Positions 43,951 to 52,361 of a stretch of 64,000 nt of DNA are shown in pieces; positions within the stretch are counted from its first letter, which is position 1, and every line of letters begins with the position of its first letter. A program made the translations under genes and the position numbers. Under the pieces are notes generated by a model. That model searched no databases. It was given only the letters and a program-made list of their open reading frames with translations, and was not told the DNA's origin. The stretch lies in assembly GCA_946408125.1 (NCBI GenBank), contig CAMJQW010000004.1, forward strand, positions 36,946 through 100,945. The letters run 5' to 3'. This stretch comes from an uncultured Fibrobacter sp. GTDB taxonomy: Bacteria > Fibrobacterota > Fibrobacteria > Fibrobacterales > Fibrobacteraceae.

Positions 43951-44493
43951 TTACTGGGCGCTGATGACGAACACTTCCGTCGTGCGCTGCTTTTCGGCAA
44001 GATCGGCGTTTTCCATCTCGGAGTTCAGGAAGAAGATTCCGTGGATGTTCATCTCGATGTTGCCGTTGACCGGGGTGATGGCTACGTCATTCGTCCAGGA
44101 CTTGTGCTCCAGGCAGGTGTTGCCGATGGTCGTTTTGAGCGTGAGCGTCTTGCCTTTCACGGTCCAGTTACCGTAGGTCTTTTCTTCCTTGCAGGATGCG
44201 ATGGAGAGCGGGGACATCGTGAAGATGAAGCTGCCGTCTTCGGAGAAGAAAAGCGTTGCGGGGCTATTCGTAAAGTTGTGGTTGAAGTTGATGGTATAGA
44301 GCGTATCGCCGGTACCCATGTCGGAGATTTCTGTCGCGCCCATCAGTTTCCAAATTCCGCCGGCGAGGCATTCGGTGGAAAGTCCTGCCTGGCAGAGTTC
44401 GCCGCGGCTCGGATCGGGGCTGGAATCATCGCTGCAGGCTCCGAGTAGGCACAGTGCGGAAATGGCGGTCAGGGCAATAATCTTGTTTTTCAT
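43951..44493 (-). CDS. Small lipoprotein of unknown function
   Basis: 180 residues with a lipoprotein signal (MKNKIIALTAISALCLLGAC) and a very short Ser/Asp/Pro-rich linker. The mature part contains G-N-W-T-V-K-G-K-T-L-T-L-K and LYTINFNHN strands, consistent with a small beta-barrel or lipocalin-like sheet. Four or more Cys residues (C-Q-A-G-L-S-T-E-C, A-S-C-K-E, G-N-T-C-L) could form disulphides in the periplasm. It is separated from mnmA by a terminator and from the esterase gene by about 200 bases. Confidence 0.75.
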   Translation of the reverse strand: MKNKIIALTAISALCLLGACSDDSSPDPSRGELCQAGLSTECLAGGIWKLMGATEISDMGTGDTLYTINFNHNFTNSPATLFFSEDGSFIFTMSPLSIASCKEEKTYGNWTVKGKTLTLKTTIGNTCLEHKSWTNDVAITPVNGNIEMNIHGIFFLNSEMENADLAEKQRTTEVFVISAQ

Positions 44494-44698
44494 TTCATTC
44501 CTCGTTTGTTTTATCTATACGGAATATAGGTTTTTCGTAAAAAAAAAGAAAACGTTAAATGAAAAATAACGGAAAAACGGCCATGTTGCTTCCGCGTACA
44601 ACAAAATGATGCTTTTTTTTGAGCAAAAAGGGGGGGGAGAGTATAAATTTATACTAGCGATTTCACATATGTGGGTTGCGTTGTTTATGGAGTGTAAT

Positions 44699-45946
44699 AT
44701 GAATATCAAACAGTTGGGCCTCGCGGCCCTCATGGCTTCGGCGGCCTATGCGGCGCCGGATCCGAACTTCCACATCTATCTCGCCTTTGGCCAGTCCAAC
44801 ATGGAAGGTCAGGGAAATGTTGAGAATCAGGACCAGTCTGTCGACGAACGTTTCCAGGTCCTCTGGGCGGCCGACAACGGCTCCTGCTCCGGGAAGACCA
44901 AGGGCAAATGGTCCAAGGCCACGCCACCACTTGCCCACTGCCAGGGCGCGAAGCTCGGCCCCACGGACTATTTCGGCCGTACCATGGTCGAAAAGACCGA
45001 TCCCCAGATCAAGGTGGGCGTCATCGTGGTGGCAGTCGCGGGGTGCAGCATCAAGCTGTTCGACAAGGACCAATACAAAAGCTACGCCCAGGGCCAGCAG
45101 AGTTGGATGACCCAGCGTATTAACGATTATGGTGGAAACCCCTACGGACGCTTGATCGAGATGGCCAAGAAGGCTCAAGAAGACGGTGTCATCAAGGGCA
45201 TCATCTTCCATCAGGGCGAAACGGACGCTAGTGACGGTAGCTGGCCCTCCAAGGTCAAGGGCGTCTACGACAACATCATCAAGGACTTGGGCCTCGGTAA
45301 CGATGTTCCGTTCCTCGCGGGCGAAGTGTTGCGCAGCGGTTCCAGTGCAGGTGCGAACAACAACATCGCAAAGCTCCCGCAGCAGTCCAAGAACTTCTAC
45401 GTGGTGTCTTCCGAAGGTTTCAACCAGGCGCTCAATGATAACCAAAACGTGCATTTTACCTCGCAGGAATACCGTGACTTCGGCAAGCGTTACGCCGAAA
45501 AGATGATTGAGGTCCTGGGCGACAAGCTTAAACCGGTGGCCTCTTCTGGCGGTTCCAGCAGCAGTGAAACCGAGGTCTCCTCGAGTTCCAGTCACGGCGG
45601 CTTGGAACGTTCCAGCTCCAGCCACGGCGGTTGGGGACGCTCCAGCTCGAGCACGATTTTCGGCCTGAGCTCGTCTTCGACGGAATCCCTGCGTGTGCAG
45701 GCCGCGGCGCCGTCGATCGGCACGGCTGTTGTGACTGCGAACCGCGTAACCGTACCGGTGCGGGCGAACGGCGTCAAGGTCGTCGCGAAGGTCTACAGCA
45801 TGCTTGGCAAGGAAATGCTCGACTTCAGCAACAGCTACAGCTCAGGAACGCTCGGGTTCGGCACGGCGGGCCTCCCGCAGGGCAGTTACATGCTCTCGGT
45901 GCAGGTCGGCTCGGAACATTCCGTGCAGAAGGTGCTGGTGAAGTAA
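44699..45946 (+). CDS. Secreted CE6-like (sialate O-acetylesterase/acetylxylan esterase family) SGNH esterase
   Basis: 415 residues from ATG 44699, with a GGAG SD and a signal peptide (MNIKQLGLAALMASAAYA); the longer frame from 44606 is not needed. The SGNH blocks are clear: catalytic Ser in AFGQSNMEGQGN, and HQGETDA further on, both hallmarks of the SASA/CE6 group that removes acetyl groups from xylan or other glycans. A Ser-rich linker (SSSSHGG repeats) precedes a C-terminal tail (KVYSMLGKEMLDF...GLPQGSYMLSVQV, ending KVLVK) resembling T9SS sorting tails. Likely part of plant cell wall degradation. Confidence 0.82.
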   Translation: MNIKQLGLAALMASAAYAAPDPNFHIYLAFGQSNMEGQGNVENQDQSVDERFQVLWAADNGSCSGKTKGKWSKATPPLAHCQGAKLGPTDYFGRTMVEKTDPQIKVGVIVVAVAGCSIKLFDKDQYKSYAQGQQSWMTQRINDYGGNPYGRLIEMAKKAQEDGVIKGIIFHQGETDASDGSWPSKVKGVYDNIIKDLGLGNDVPFLAGEVLRSGSSAGANNNIAKLPQQSKNFYVVSSEGFNQALNDNQNVHFTSQEYRDFGKRYAEKMIEVLGDKLKPVASSGGSSSSETEVSSSSSHGGLERSSSSHGGWGRSSSSTIFGLSSSSTESLRVQAAAPSIGTAVVTANRVTVPVRANGVKVVAKVYSMLGKEMLDFSNSYSSGTLGFGTAGLPQGSYMLSVQVGSEHSVQKVLVK

Positions 45947-45950
45947 GGAA

Positions 45951-46628
45951 TTAGCTGATGGAAATGACCGTCAGGTCGTTTCCGTCGACCTTGAACTTGA
46001 TTTCCCTGCCGGCGAATCCGAATCCGTAAACGCGTTCCGGGTCGTCCTGGTAGCGGGGCCTCGGGTCTTGCGAGAGAAGCTCTTCCAGGGTTTCTCTTTT
46101 TTCTTTGGTTAAGCGGTTGGAAAGCCCTTCCTCGAAGCTTACGTGCAGTCTTTTGTCGGGAGCGTTTTCCGCAAAGCCTCCGGTGGCGCCTTCGATGCAG
46201 TCGGCGTAGGGGAGGTAGGGCTTGATGTCCACGATGGGCGTGCCGTTCATGAGGTCGGCGCCGCTCACGACGATTTCGGGGCCGGACGATCCCGTGCGGA
46301 TTTCCTCGATCTTGACGCAGCTCATCGCAATCGGGTTCGGCCGGAAGCTGCTCCGGGTCGCGAACACCCCGAGCCGCGTGTTGCCGCCGAGTCTGGGCGG
46401 GCGCACCGTGGGTTTCCAGGTGTCGCGGACGTTCTCGGAGAATATCCACAGCAGCCACAGGTGGCTGAATCCTTCCAGTCCGCGCAATATGTCGGGATTG
46501 CGGAAATCTTCCTCGAAGCGGATGGTCGACTTGAGCGCACGCAAAAGCCCGCTCTGGCGAGGTATCCCGAACTTGTCGGTGAAATCGCTCTCGATGCGGG
46601 CTATGACTTTGAAATTGTATTCTTCCAC
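45951..46628 (-). CDS. trmO: tRNA (N6-threonylcarbamoyladenosine37-N6)-methyltransferase TrmO
   Basis: 225 residues from a GTG at 46628, 13 bases after the stop of the upstream gene; the in-frame ATG at 46682 would overlap that gene by 41 bases and add residues absent from known TrmO. The family is clear: PRQSGLLRAL, GLEGFSHLWLLWIF, RPPRLGGNTRLGVFATRS, FRPNPIAMS and GTPIVDIKPYLPYAD are typical motifs. TrmO methylates t6A37 in tRNA-Thr. Length is close to the E. coli protein (235). It forms an operon with the histidine phosphatase lipoprotein gene. Confidence 0.9.
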   Translation of the reverse strand: MEEYNFKVIARIESDFTDKFGIPRQSGLLRALKSTIRFEEDFRNPDILRGLEGFSHLWLLWIFSENVRDTWKPTVRPPRLGGNTRLGVFATRSSFRPNPIAMSCVKIEEIRTGSSGPEIVVSGADLMNGTPIVDIKPYLPYADCIEGATGGFAENAPDKRLHVSFEEGLSNRLTKEKRETLEELLSQDPRPRYQDDPERVYGFGFAGREIKFKVDGNDLTVISIS

Positions 46629-46641
46629 GTCGGGCCTAAGA

Positions 46642-47610
46642 TTAATAGAATCCGCTGTCGAGGCCCTTGACCGCGTAGGCACGGCGTTCGCCTGCGGAAT
46701 TCAGGATGATGGCTGCTCCGGACAGGTAGTTCGCCCAGCGGGGCCTCGGCACGATGGTCACGTCGTAGATTCGGTAGTTGATGGCGTTGTTCGTCAGGTA
46801 CGACACGAGCGGGATGATGAACTCGTCGTGGGAACATACGACACGGAACCGCGGCATTTCCGCATAGGACTTGGCGAGGTAGGTCGCAATCATCTCTTCG
46901 CTCTTTTCGGCGAGGTCGTAGAAGGCGTCGGCGTAGTTTCCGAGGAATATCCATTCCGCAAGGACGCCGTTGGTGTTGTTGCCTTCCATGTTGTTGTATT
47001 CAGTTCGCTTTTCGGAGTCCTTCACGTACCAGCTTGCCTGGTAAATGTCGTTCGTGTCGTGCGGGAAGGACTGTTGGCCCCTGCCGATGGCGATGTTCAG
47101 GCAGGTCTGTTCCGTACGGACGAAGTCCGTGTGCGAGTATGTGAAATCCTCGGTGCCAATGAGCTTCTGGCCTACGGTCTGGGCTTGCTCTACGCCATCT
47201 TCGGTAAGTTCGCTTTCCCTGGTCACGTAGGCTTCGCGTTCGCCGTGCCTCAACACGAATACGACCTTTTCGTCGCAGCGAACGCTCTTGAACACGTCGC
47301 CGATGTCAGCAAATCCGTTCGTGTCGGGTACGACTTCCACGGGGTCGCCGTCCACGCAGGGAACGGCCGGCTGGGTTTCGGCGGAAGATACGGGGAGGGC
47401 TTCGCTGCTGGAGGAAATGAGCGTGCCCGCGTCAGAAGAAAGGAGTACAGCTGCGGAGGATTCCGGGACGATGGCGTCGGAAGAAGCGGGGGCGAGCGAA
47501 TCGCTGGAGGCCGGTGTCGTTTCTTCGGGTGCGGAGGCCGAGTCATCGGAACATGCCGAGAGGGCGATGGCGGCGGCCACGGACAGCGTGATGCCTAGGA
47601 TTTTTTTCAT
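46642..47610 (-). CDS. Histidine phosphatase-superfamily lipoprotein
   Basis: 322 residues with a lipoprotein signal ending IALSAC and a long Ser/Glu/Ala-rich linker (about 22-85). The C-terminal domain (about 95-322) belongs to the histidine phosphatase superfamily: catalytic R-H-G in VFVLRHGEREAYVTR and the second His in RFRVVCSHDEF. The loop between is unusual for phosphoglycerate mutases. It is presumably a surface or periplasmic phosphatase (phytase/acid phosphatase-like). It is followed by trmO after 13 bases. Confidence 0.82.
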   Translation of the reverse strand: MKKILGITLSVAAAIALSACSDDSASAPEETTPASSDSLAPASSDAIVPESSAAVLLSSDAGTLISSSSEALPVSSAETQPAVPCVDGDPVEVVPDTNGFADIGDVFKSVRCDEKVVFVLRHGEREAYVTRESELTEDGVEQAQTVGQKLIGTEDFTYSHTDFVRTEQTCLNIAIGRGQQSFPHDTNDIYQASWYVKDSEKRTEYNNMEGNNTNGVLAEWIFLGNYADAFYDLAEKSEEMIATYLAKSYAEMPRFRVVCSHDEFIIPLVSYLTNNAINYRIYDVTIVPRPRWANYLSGAAIILNSAGERRAYAVKGLDSGFY

Positions 47611-47688
47611 TTTAAAACCTCGTTGACAATTTCTTTTTTAGAAAGATATTTATTTATGTCCCGTTAGCAAGTAAATATTTATGAACGG

Positions 47689-48459
47689 CTACGGTTTGGC
47701 GTTGTAATTTACGTCGTTTCGGCGCTTGAGTTCCTTGTTCAGGGGCCAGTAGATGCATGCGAACAGGATGTATCCGCAAAGTAGCACGATCCAGTGGTTC
47801 AGATGCAGGAAAATCTCGAGGTAGCGCATCTCCGCGAACATGAACGGGCCCGCGATAAGGAACAGCGGGAGTTGCCTGCACTGGTCGCCCAGCGAGAAGC
47901 GGCTCTCGTAACTCACGATGGAATTCATCATCGGGAAACTCGTGCAGAATCCGCCCATGAGCCGCTTGATGACCATGAGACCCGCGACGACGCCCGCGAT
48001 GGCGGGAGCCTTGATGTAGACGGGAAGCGGAGTCTTGTAGCGCGTGCCGGACTTGTAACGTTGCGTCTGGAAAAGGATGACACCCACGACGAAATCGAAG
48101 ACGCATGCCGCGATGAAGTACGCTTCTCCTTCGGGAATGCGTGGCATCAGGAAGGTACCGAGCGCGACGAAGAATGCGAGCCCCGCGACAATCGAGGGAA
48201 TTATGGGTACCTTGACCTTGTAGTGCAGGATACGCACGATATGCACGTAGAGCAGGCACATGAATCCGGAAATGGCGTTTGCCGTGCCCATCGGGAGGCC
48301 GACCGCGATATAGGCGAACCCGCAGGGGATGGGGATGGTCGCCGCTACGGCCTTGAGCTGGGGGTCCCTGGTGTAGGCGCTGAACACGCCGAGGGCCGTG
48401 ACCATGAATACGAGCAGCCAGTCGTAGAACGAGAATTGCAAATTCAGTGAATCGAGCAT
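47689..48459 (-). CDS. Polytopic membrane protein of unknown function
   Basis: 256 residues from ATG 48459; the upstream frame to 48522 has no SD and adds a non-hydrophobic part. About 7-8 transmembrane segments are visible, with short loops and a basic C-terminus (NKELKRRNDVNYNAKP). Motifs include FAYIAVGLPMGTANAISGFM and LMGGFCTSFPMMNSI. I recognise no transporter or enzyme family. A TATCTTT box sits 11 bases upstream of the ATG. Confidence 0.68.
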   Translation of the reverse strand: MLDSLNLQFSFYDWLLVFMVTALGVFSAYTRDPQLKAVAATIPIPCGFAYIAVGLPMGTANAISGFMCLLYVHIVRILHYKVKVPIIPSIVAGLAFFVALGTFLMPRIPEGEAYFIAACVFDFVVGVILFQTQRYKSGTRYKTPLPVYIKAPAIAGVVAGLMVIKRLMGGFCTSFPMMNSIVSYESRFSLGDQCRQLPLFLIAGPFMFAEMRYLEIFLHLNHWIVLLCGYILFACIYWPLNKELKRRNDVNYNAKP

Positions 48460-48517
48460 TTCGGGGGTTAAAGATAGCAATATCGCCCCAAAAACACCCT
48501 TTTTTGTCACTTTCCCA

Positions 48518-48544
48518 ACCACTAACCACTAACCACTGGCCACC
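48518..48544. repeat. Short tandem repeat AACCACT
   Basis: Three copies of AACCACT (48518-48538) followed by a related GGCCACC. Similar CCACTAA/TTAGTGG-like words occur at the end of coaD (715-728) and near 24505-24520. It may be a degenerate dispersed repeat. Confidence 0.5.
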
Positions 48545-48689
48545 AATTATCTATCTTTCCCGCCAAGTAGTTGCATTTTACCTTGGTCCTGCACCAGTTT
48601 TCGCCAATTCCACTGGGTGCTAGCAGGGAAACTCGGGTACAAACATGTAATTAGTTTCACAAATCAAACAAAAGGAAATGGATAGTAAT

Positions 48690-48962
48690 ATGGCTACCAT
48701 CACAAAAGAAAAGGCTGCAGAACTCACCGCCAAGTTTGGCGCAAGCGAAAAGGATACCGGAAACGTCCGCGTCCAGATCGCCATCCTCACTGAAAAGATC
48801 AAGAACCTGACGGAACACATCAAGACCCACAAGAAGGACTTCCACTCCCTCCGCGGTCTGTCCGCCATGGTTGCCAAGCGCAAGAATCTCATCAAGTACT
48901 ACAGCAACGTCGACATTCTCGCTGCTCGTGCCTTGGTTAAGGAACTCGGTCTCCGCGGCTAA
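48690..48962 (+). CDS. rpsO: 30S ribosomal protein S15
   Basis: 90 residues from ATG 48690 (E. coli S15 has 89). An in-frame ATG at 48678 is only 1 base after the GGA of the SD and so is less likely. Motifs GNVRVQIAILTEKIKNL, H-I-K-T-H-K-K-D-F-H-S and R-G-L are diagnostic. S15 helps organise the central domain of 16S rRNA. The rpsO-pnp order (21 bases apart) is conserved across bacteria. Confidence 0.95.
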   Translation: MATITKEKAAELTAKFGASEKDTGNVRVQIAILTEKIKNLTEHIKTHKKDFHSLRGLSAMVAKRKNLIKYYSNVDILAARALVKELGLRG

Positions 48963-48983
48963 TCTGCGGACTGGAGATAATCT

Positions 48984-51248
48984 ATGTCTATTGACGCATA
49001 CCATCAAAAATACGGCAAGATGCTCGACCCGAAGGAAGTGTCCGTAACGCTCCCTGACGGCCGCGTCATCACGTTTGAAACGGGCCGTATCGCCAAGCAG
49101 GCTCGCGGAGCTGCAGTCGCCAAGATGGGCGATGCATTCGTGCTCTCTACTGTCTGCTACGGCGAAGAAAAAGAAGGTGACTTCTTCCCCCTCACTGTGG
49201 AATACCGCGAAAAGGCTTACGCCGCTGGTCGCCTCCCGGGTGGCTACAGCAAGCGCGAAGCCGGTCGTCCCTCTGACGAAGAAACGCTTTCTGCACGTAT
49301 TATTGACCGCCCGATTCGCCCGATGTTCCCCGAGAACTTCACGCGCGAAGTCCAGGTGATTGTGCAGGTTCTTTCTGCTGACCGCAAGTTTGCACCGGAT
49401 GTGCTCGGCGTGTCTGCAGCATCCCTCTCTATCGGTCTTTCTGAACTGCCCTTCGAACAGCAGGTTGCCGCCGTACGCGTGGCCGTGGTCGATGGTCAGA
49501 ACATCGTGATGCCCACCTACGAACAGATGGCCTGCGCCGATCTGGACCTGGTGGTCGCCGGTACCGAAGATTCCGTCTGCATGGTGGAAGGCGGTGCCTA
49601 CGAAGTGTCCGAAGACACGATGATCAACGCAATTCTCGCCGGTCACGAAGCCATCAAGCTCATGTGCAAGGCCCAACAGGAACTGGTGGACCGCTGTGCC
49701 AAGCCGAAGATGGAACTCAAGCCGCAGCACGTTGGCGAAGCCCACGAAAAGCTTCTCGCCACGGTGAAGGAAGTCGTGTGGGACGAACTGAACAAGGACG
49801 TCCACTCCAACATGGTGAAGACCGACTTCTATCCGGCTATGGCAGACCTCTGCGCGAAGATGCTCGAAGACGAACGCATTCTCGCCATCATCGGCAAGGA
49901 CGAAGAACAGGATCCTGCTCTCGTTGCAGACGCTAAGGCAATCTTCAGCGACTACGAACGCACTGCCATGCGCGAAATGATCTTGAACGAAGACGTGCGC
50001 CTCGACGGCCGTACGACGACCGAAGTCCGCCCCATCGAAATCGAACTCGGCGTTCTCCCGAGCGCCCACGGTTCTGCGATCTTCCAGCGTGGCGAAACCC
50101 AGGGTCTCGTGGTCTGCACGCTCGGCTCCAAGGCCGACGAACAGCGCTACGAAAGCCTGCAGGGCGAAGGCTCCAAGAGCTACATGCTGCATTACAACTT
50201 CCCGCCGTACTGCGTGGGTGAATGCAAGCGCCTCGGCATGAGCCGCCGCGAAATCGGTCACGGCCACCTCGCCGAACGTTCTCTCGCTGCCGTTCTTCCG
50301 CTGCCGGAAGACTTCCCGTACACCATCCGCGTGGTTTCCGAAATTCAGGAATCCAACGGTTCTTCTTCCATGGCCTCTGTTTGCGGTGGCTGCCTCAGCT
50401 TGATGGACGCTGGCGTTCCTATCAAGGCTCCGGTCGCAGGTGTCGCCATGGGCCTCATCTCCGAAAAGGGTTCCGTCAAGGAAGGCGGCAAGATCAAGAT
50501 CTTGACCGACATCACCGGTACGGAAGACCACCTCGGCGATATGGACTTCAAGGTGACGGGTACTGCCGAAGGTATCACTGCCTTCCAGATGGATATCAAG
50601 ATCCGCGGCATTACGCCGGAACTCATGCGCGAAGCTTTGGAACAGGCACGCCAAGGCCGCCTGCATATCCTCGGCAAGATGGCTGAACTCGGCCTCGCCG
50701 CTCCGCGTCCGAAGGTTTCCGAGAAGGCTCCGACCATGATCAAGATGCGCATCCCGACCAACAAGATCCGCGACGTCATCGGTTCCGGTGGCTCCGTGAT
50801 CAAGGGCATGCAGTCTCAGACGGGTTGCACCATCAACATTGACGACGATGGCAACATCGACATTGCCGCCCCGACTGGCAAGGCCGCTGCTGTGTGCCGC
50901 CGCATGATCGAAGAACTCACTGCCGAACCCGAACCGGGCCGCAAGTACAAGGGCAAGGTCAAGACGATCCAGCCGTTTGGCGCATTCGTCGAAATCCTCC
51001 CGGGCCGTGACGGTCTCGTGCACATCTCCGAACTTGCCGACCACCGCGTCGAGAAGGTCGAAGACGTCGTTCACGTCGGTGACGAAGTCGAAGTGCTCTG
51101 CCTCGGTGTCGACCCGAAGGGCAAGGTGAAGCTTTCCATGAAGGCCCTGCTCCCTCCGAAGGCCGCCCCGGCTGAAGCCCCGGTCGCAGAAGCCGCTCCT
51201 GAAGCACCTGCTGCAGAAGCTGCTCCGGAAGCCCCGGTTGAAGCATAA
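48984..51248 (+). CDS. pnp: Polyribonucleotide nucleotidyltransferase (PNPase)
   Basis: 754 residues. Two RNase PH-type domains (about 20-220 and 330-560) precede a KH domain (IRDVIGSGGSVIKGM, about 590-650) and an S1 domain (KTIQPFGAFVEILPGRDGLVHISEL, in part, about 655-725). It degrades mRNA 3' to 5' with phosphate and takes part in RNA processing. The final 25 residues are an Ala/Pro/Glu-rich extension (APAEAPVAEAAPEAP) not part of any domain. It is cotranscribed with rpsO and ends with a strong terminator at 51270. Confidence 0.97.
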   Translation: MSIDAYHQKYGKMLDPKEVSVTLPDGRVITFETGRIAKQARGAAVAKMGDAFVLSTVCYGEEKEGDFFPLTVEYREKAYAAGRLPGGYSKREAGRPSDEETLSARIIDRPIRPMFPENFTREVQVIVQVLSADRKFAPDVLGVSAASLSIGLSELPFEQQVAAVRVAVVDGQNIVMPTYEQMACADLDLVVAGTEDSVCMVEGGAYEVSEDTMINAILAGHEAIKLMCKAQQELVDRCAKPKMELKPQHVGEAHEKLLATVKEVVWDELNKDVHSNMVKTDFYPAMADLCAKMLEDERILAIIGKDEEQDPALVADAKAIFSDYERTAMREMILNEDVRLDGRTTTEVRPIEIELGVLPSAHGSAIFQRGETQGLVVCTLGSKADEQRYESLQGEGSKSYMLHYNFPPYCVGECKRLGMSRREIGHGHLAERSLAAVLPLPEDFPYTIRVVSEIQESNGSSSMASVCGGCLSLMDAGVPIKAPVAGVAMGLISEKGSVKEGGKIKILTDITGTEDHLGDMDFKVTGTAEGITAFQMDIKIRGITPELMREALEQARQGRLHILGKMAELGLAAPRPKVSEKAPTMIKMRIPTNKIRDVIGSGGSVIKGMQSQTGCTINIDDDGNIDIAAPTGKAAAVCRRMIEELTAEPEPGRKYKGKVKTIQPFGAFVEILPGRDGLVHISELADHRVEKVEDVVHVGDEVEVLCLGVDPKGKVKLSMKALLPPKAAPAEAPVAEAAPEAPAAEAAPEAPVEA

Positions 51249-51269
51249 TTCGTTTGTACGAAATTAAAG

Positions 51270-51299
51270 ACGCCTGGCTTAATCGCCAGGCGTTTTTTT
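51270..51299 (+). terminator. Intrinsic terminator after pnp
   Basis: CGCCTGGC (51271-51278), loop TTAATC, GCCAGGCG (51285-51292), then seven T. Confidence 0.9.
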
Positions 51300-51309
51300 A
51301 CATATAAAC

Positions 51310-51415
51310 GCACCGAAGGTGCCCACGAAAATAACTCGCTAACCTGATTGCACAGCCAGGACGGAGCGAGTTATTGAGTGTTGGGTAGGTCTTAGGGAGG
51401 GTGTAACCCTCCCTA
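51310..51415. other. Cluster of three perfect inverted repeats between pnp and the GT32 gene
   Basis: Three hairpins in about 105 bases: GCACC-GAA-GGTGC (51310-51322); AATAACTCGCT (51330-51340) paired with AGCGAGTTATT (51365-51375), enclosing CCTG/CAGG; and TAGGGAGGGT-GTA-ACCCTCCCTA (51393-51415). None has a T tract, so they are not terminators. They may be a structured RNA, a regulatory leader on the other strand or a dispersed repeat. Confidence 0.55.
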
Positions 51416-51438
51416 GTCGTTTACCCATCCCTAGTTGC

Positions 51439-52185
51439 TTATTTCTTTAGCAGCCTTTTGATGGCAGCTCCCGGACCGACGGTCTTCAGGTTGCTCCAGA
51501 TGGTGAAGGGGAAGGCGAGGACTTCCGCGACGGGGCGCGGGTACTTTTGGAAAATCTTCTGTCGCTGGTTGATGCACTCGCGCACATTCTCCGGGCGCCA
51601 GTTGCTTCCAAAGTGGTGGATGCTCACCGTCTCATCGGCGGTGTTGATGGCGCCGTCCAGAAAACGCTTGGGCGAGAAATACCATTCGGGCAGGATGTCA
51701 AGCCCGTCAAACTTGTCGCAGGCGTTCGCGAGAATCTGCGGGAGCACCTGGTCCTCGACATTCTCTTCGCTGTATTCGTAGTGGTGTTCGGTGTAGAACT
51801 TCAGCGCCTCGCCAATGATGGGGGATTCCTTCTCGGCTCCGAGGAACGAGGGCTCGATTCTCTTGGAGCCGTTCTCGTATCCGAGGATATAGCTGCGGTC
51901 CAGCAGGAAGTTCGGGGACTTCAGCAATTCAACATCGGAATCGAGGTAGATGCCGCCGTAGGTGTAGAGAGCGTACAGGCGTACCGCGTCGGCGGCAAAC
52001 GCCCAGTTCCCCTGCTCCATGGCTTCCAGGATCCAGGGAATGCCGGTGGCGTGCGCCTTCTGGTAATCCCAGAAGATGCAGTTGTAGTCGCCGAGGAGCT
52101 TTTCCCACGACTCCATGCATTTCTGGACCTTTTCGGGGAAGGGCTCGCTAGATAACCAGCAGTAATGAAAAACCTTAGGAATCAT
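51439..52185 (-). CDS. Glycosyltransferase family 32-like protein (OCH1/capsular sugar transferase)
   Basis: 248 residues. MIPKVFHYCWLS at the start and Y-G-G-I-Y-L-D-S-D-V in the middle are the marks of GT32, the D-x-D serving to bind the metal and nucleotide sugar. YLDSDVELL is followed by a helical C-terminal half containing NVRECINQRQKIF. It likely adds one sugar to a cell-surface glycan in the cytoplasm. A GGAG SD lies upstream, inside an imperfect palindrome (GTTACACTCCGTGTAC on the plus strand). It stands alone, not in a polysaccharide cluster. Confidence 0.85.
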   Translation of the reverse strand: MIPKVFHYCWLSSEPFPEKVQKCMESWEKLLGDYNCIFWDYQKAHATGIPWILEAMEQGNWAFAADAVRLYALYTYGGIYLDSDVELLKSPNFLLDRSYILGYENGSKRIEPSFLGAEKESPIIGEALKFYTEHHYEYSEENVEDQVLPQILANACDKFDGLDILPEWYFSPKRFLDGAINTADETVSIHHFGSNWRPENVRECINQRQKIFQKYPRPVAEVLAFPFTIWSNLKTVGPGAAIKRLLKK

Positions 52186-52348
52186 TGTTACACTCCGTGT
52201 ACATATTCTAACTTTTTTTTTAGCGGAATGAGGTGATTTTTTTGCAATTTTATATGTAAAAGTGCGAAAAATCGACTAAAAAAGGGGCTTGGCTATTCCA
52301 TTTTGGAACTTGGGAACGTCTTGATTAGCCGTAAACAACCCATTTTTC

Positions 52349-52361
52349 TATCTTTGGGCAC
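52349..52361 (+). promoter_or_regulatory. Leaderless-type promoter element of ispG
   Basis: TATCTTTG starts at 52349 and fits TAnnTTTG; TATCTT is 7 bases before ATG 52362. TTTTTC precedes the box, as in other copies. Confidence 0.45.

Noticed and set aside
46629..46682. N-terminal extension of trmO from ATG 46682
   Set aside because: It overlaps the upstream gene by 41 bases and adds residues that TrmO proteins do not have; the GTG at 46628 fits better.
48657..51074. 805-codon open frame on the minus strand opposite rpsO and pnp
   Set aside because: pnp and rpsO are certain; the reverse frame has no motif and an odd His/Val/Phe-rich composition.
51393..51415. Terminator for the GT32 gene at the 10-bp stem
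   Set aside because: No T tract on the minus strand after the stem; kept only as a structured element.
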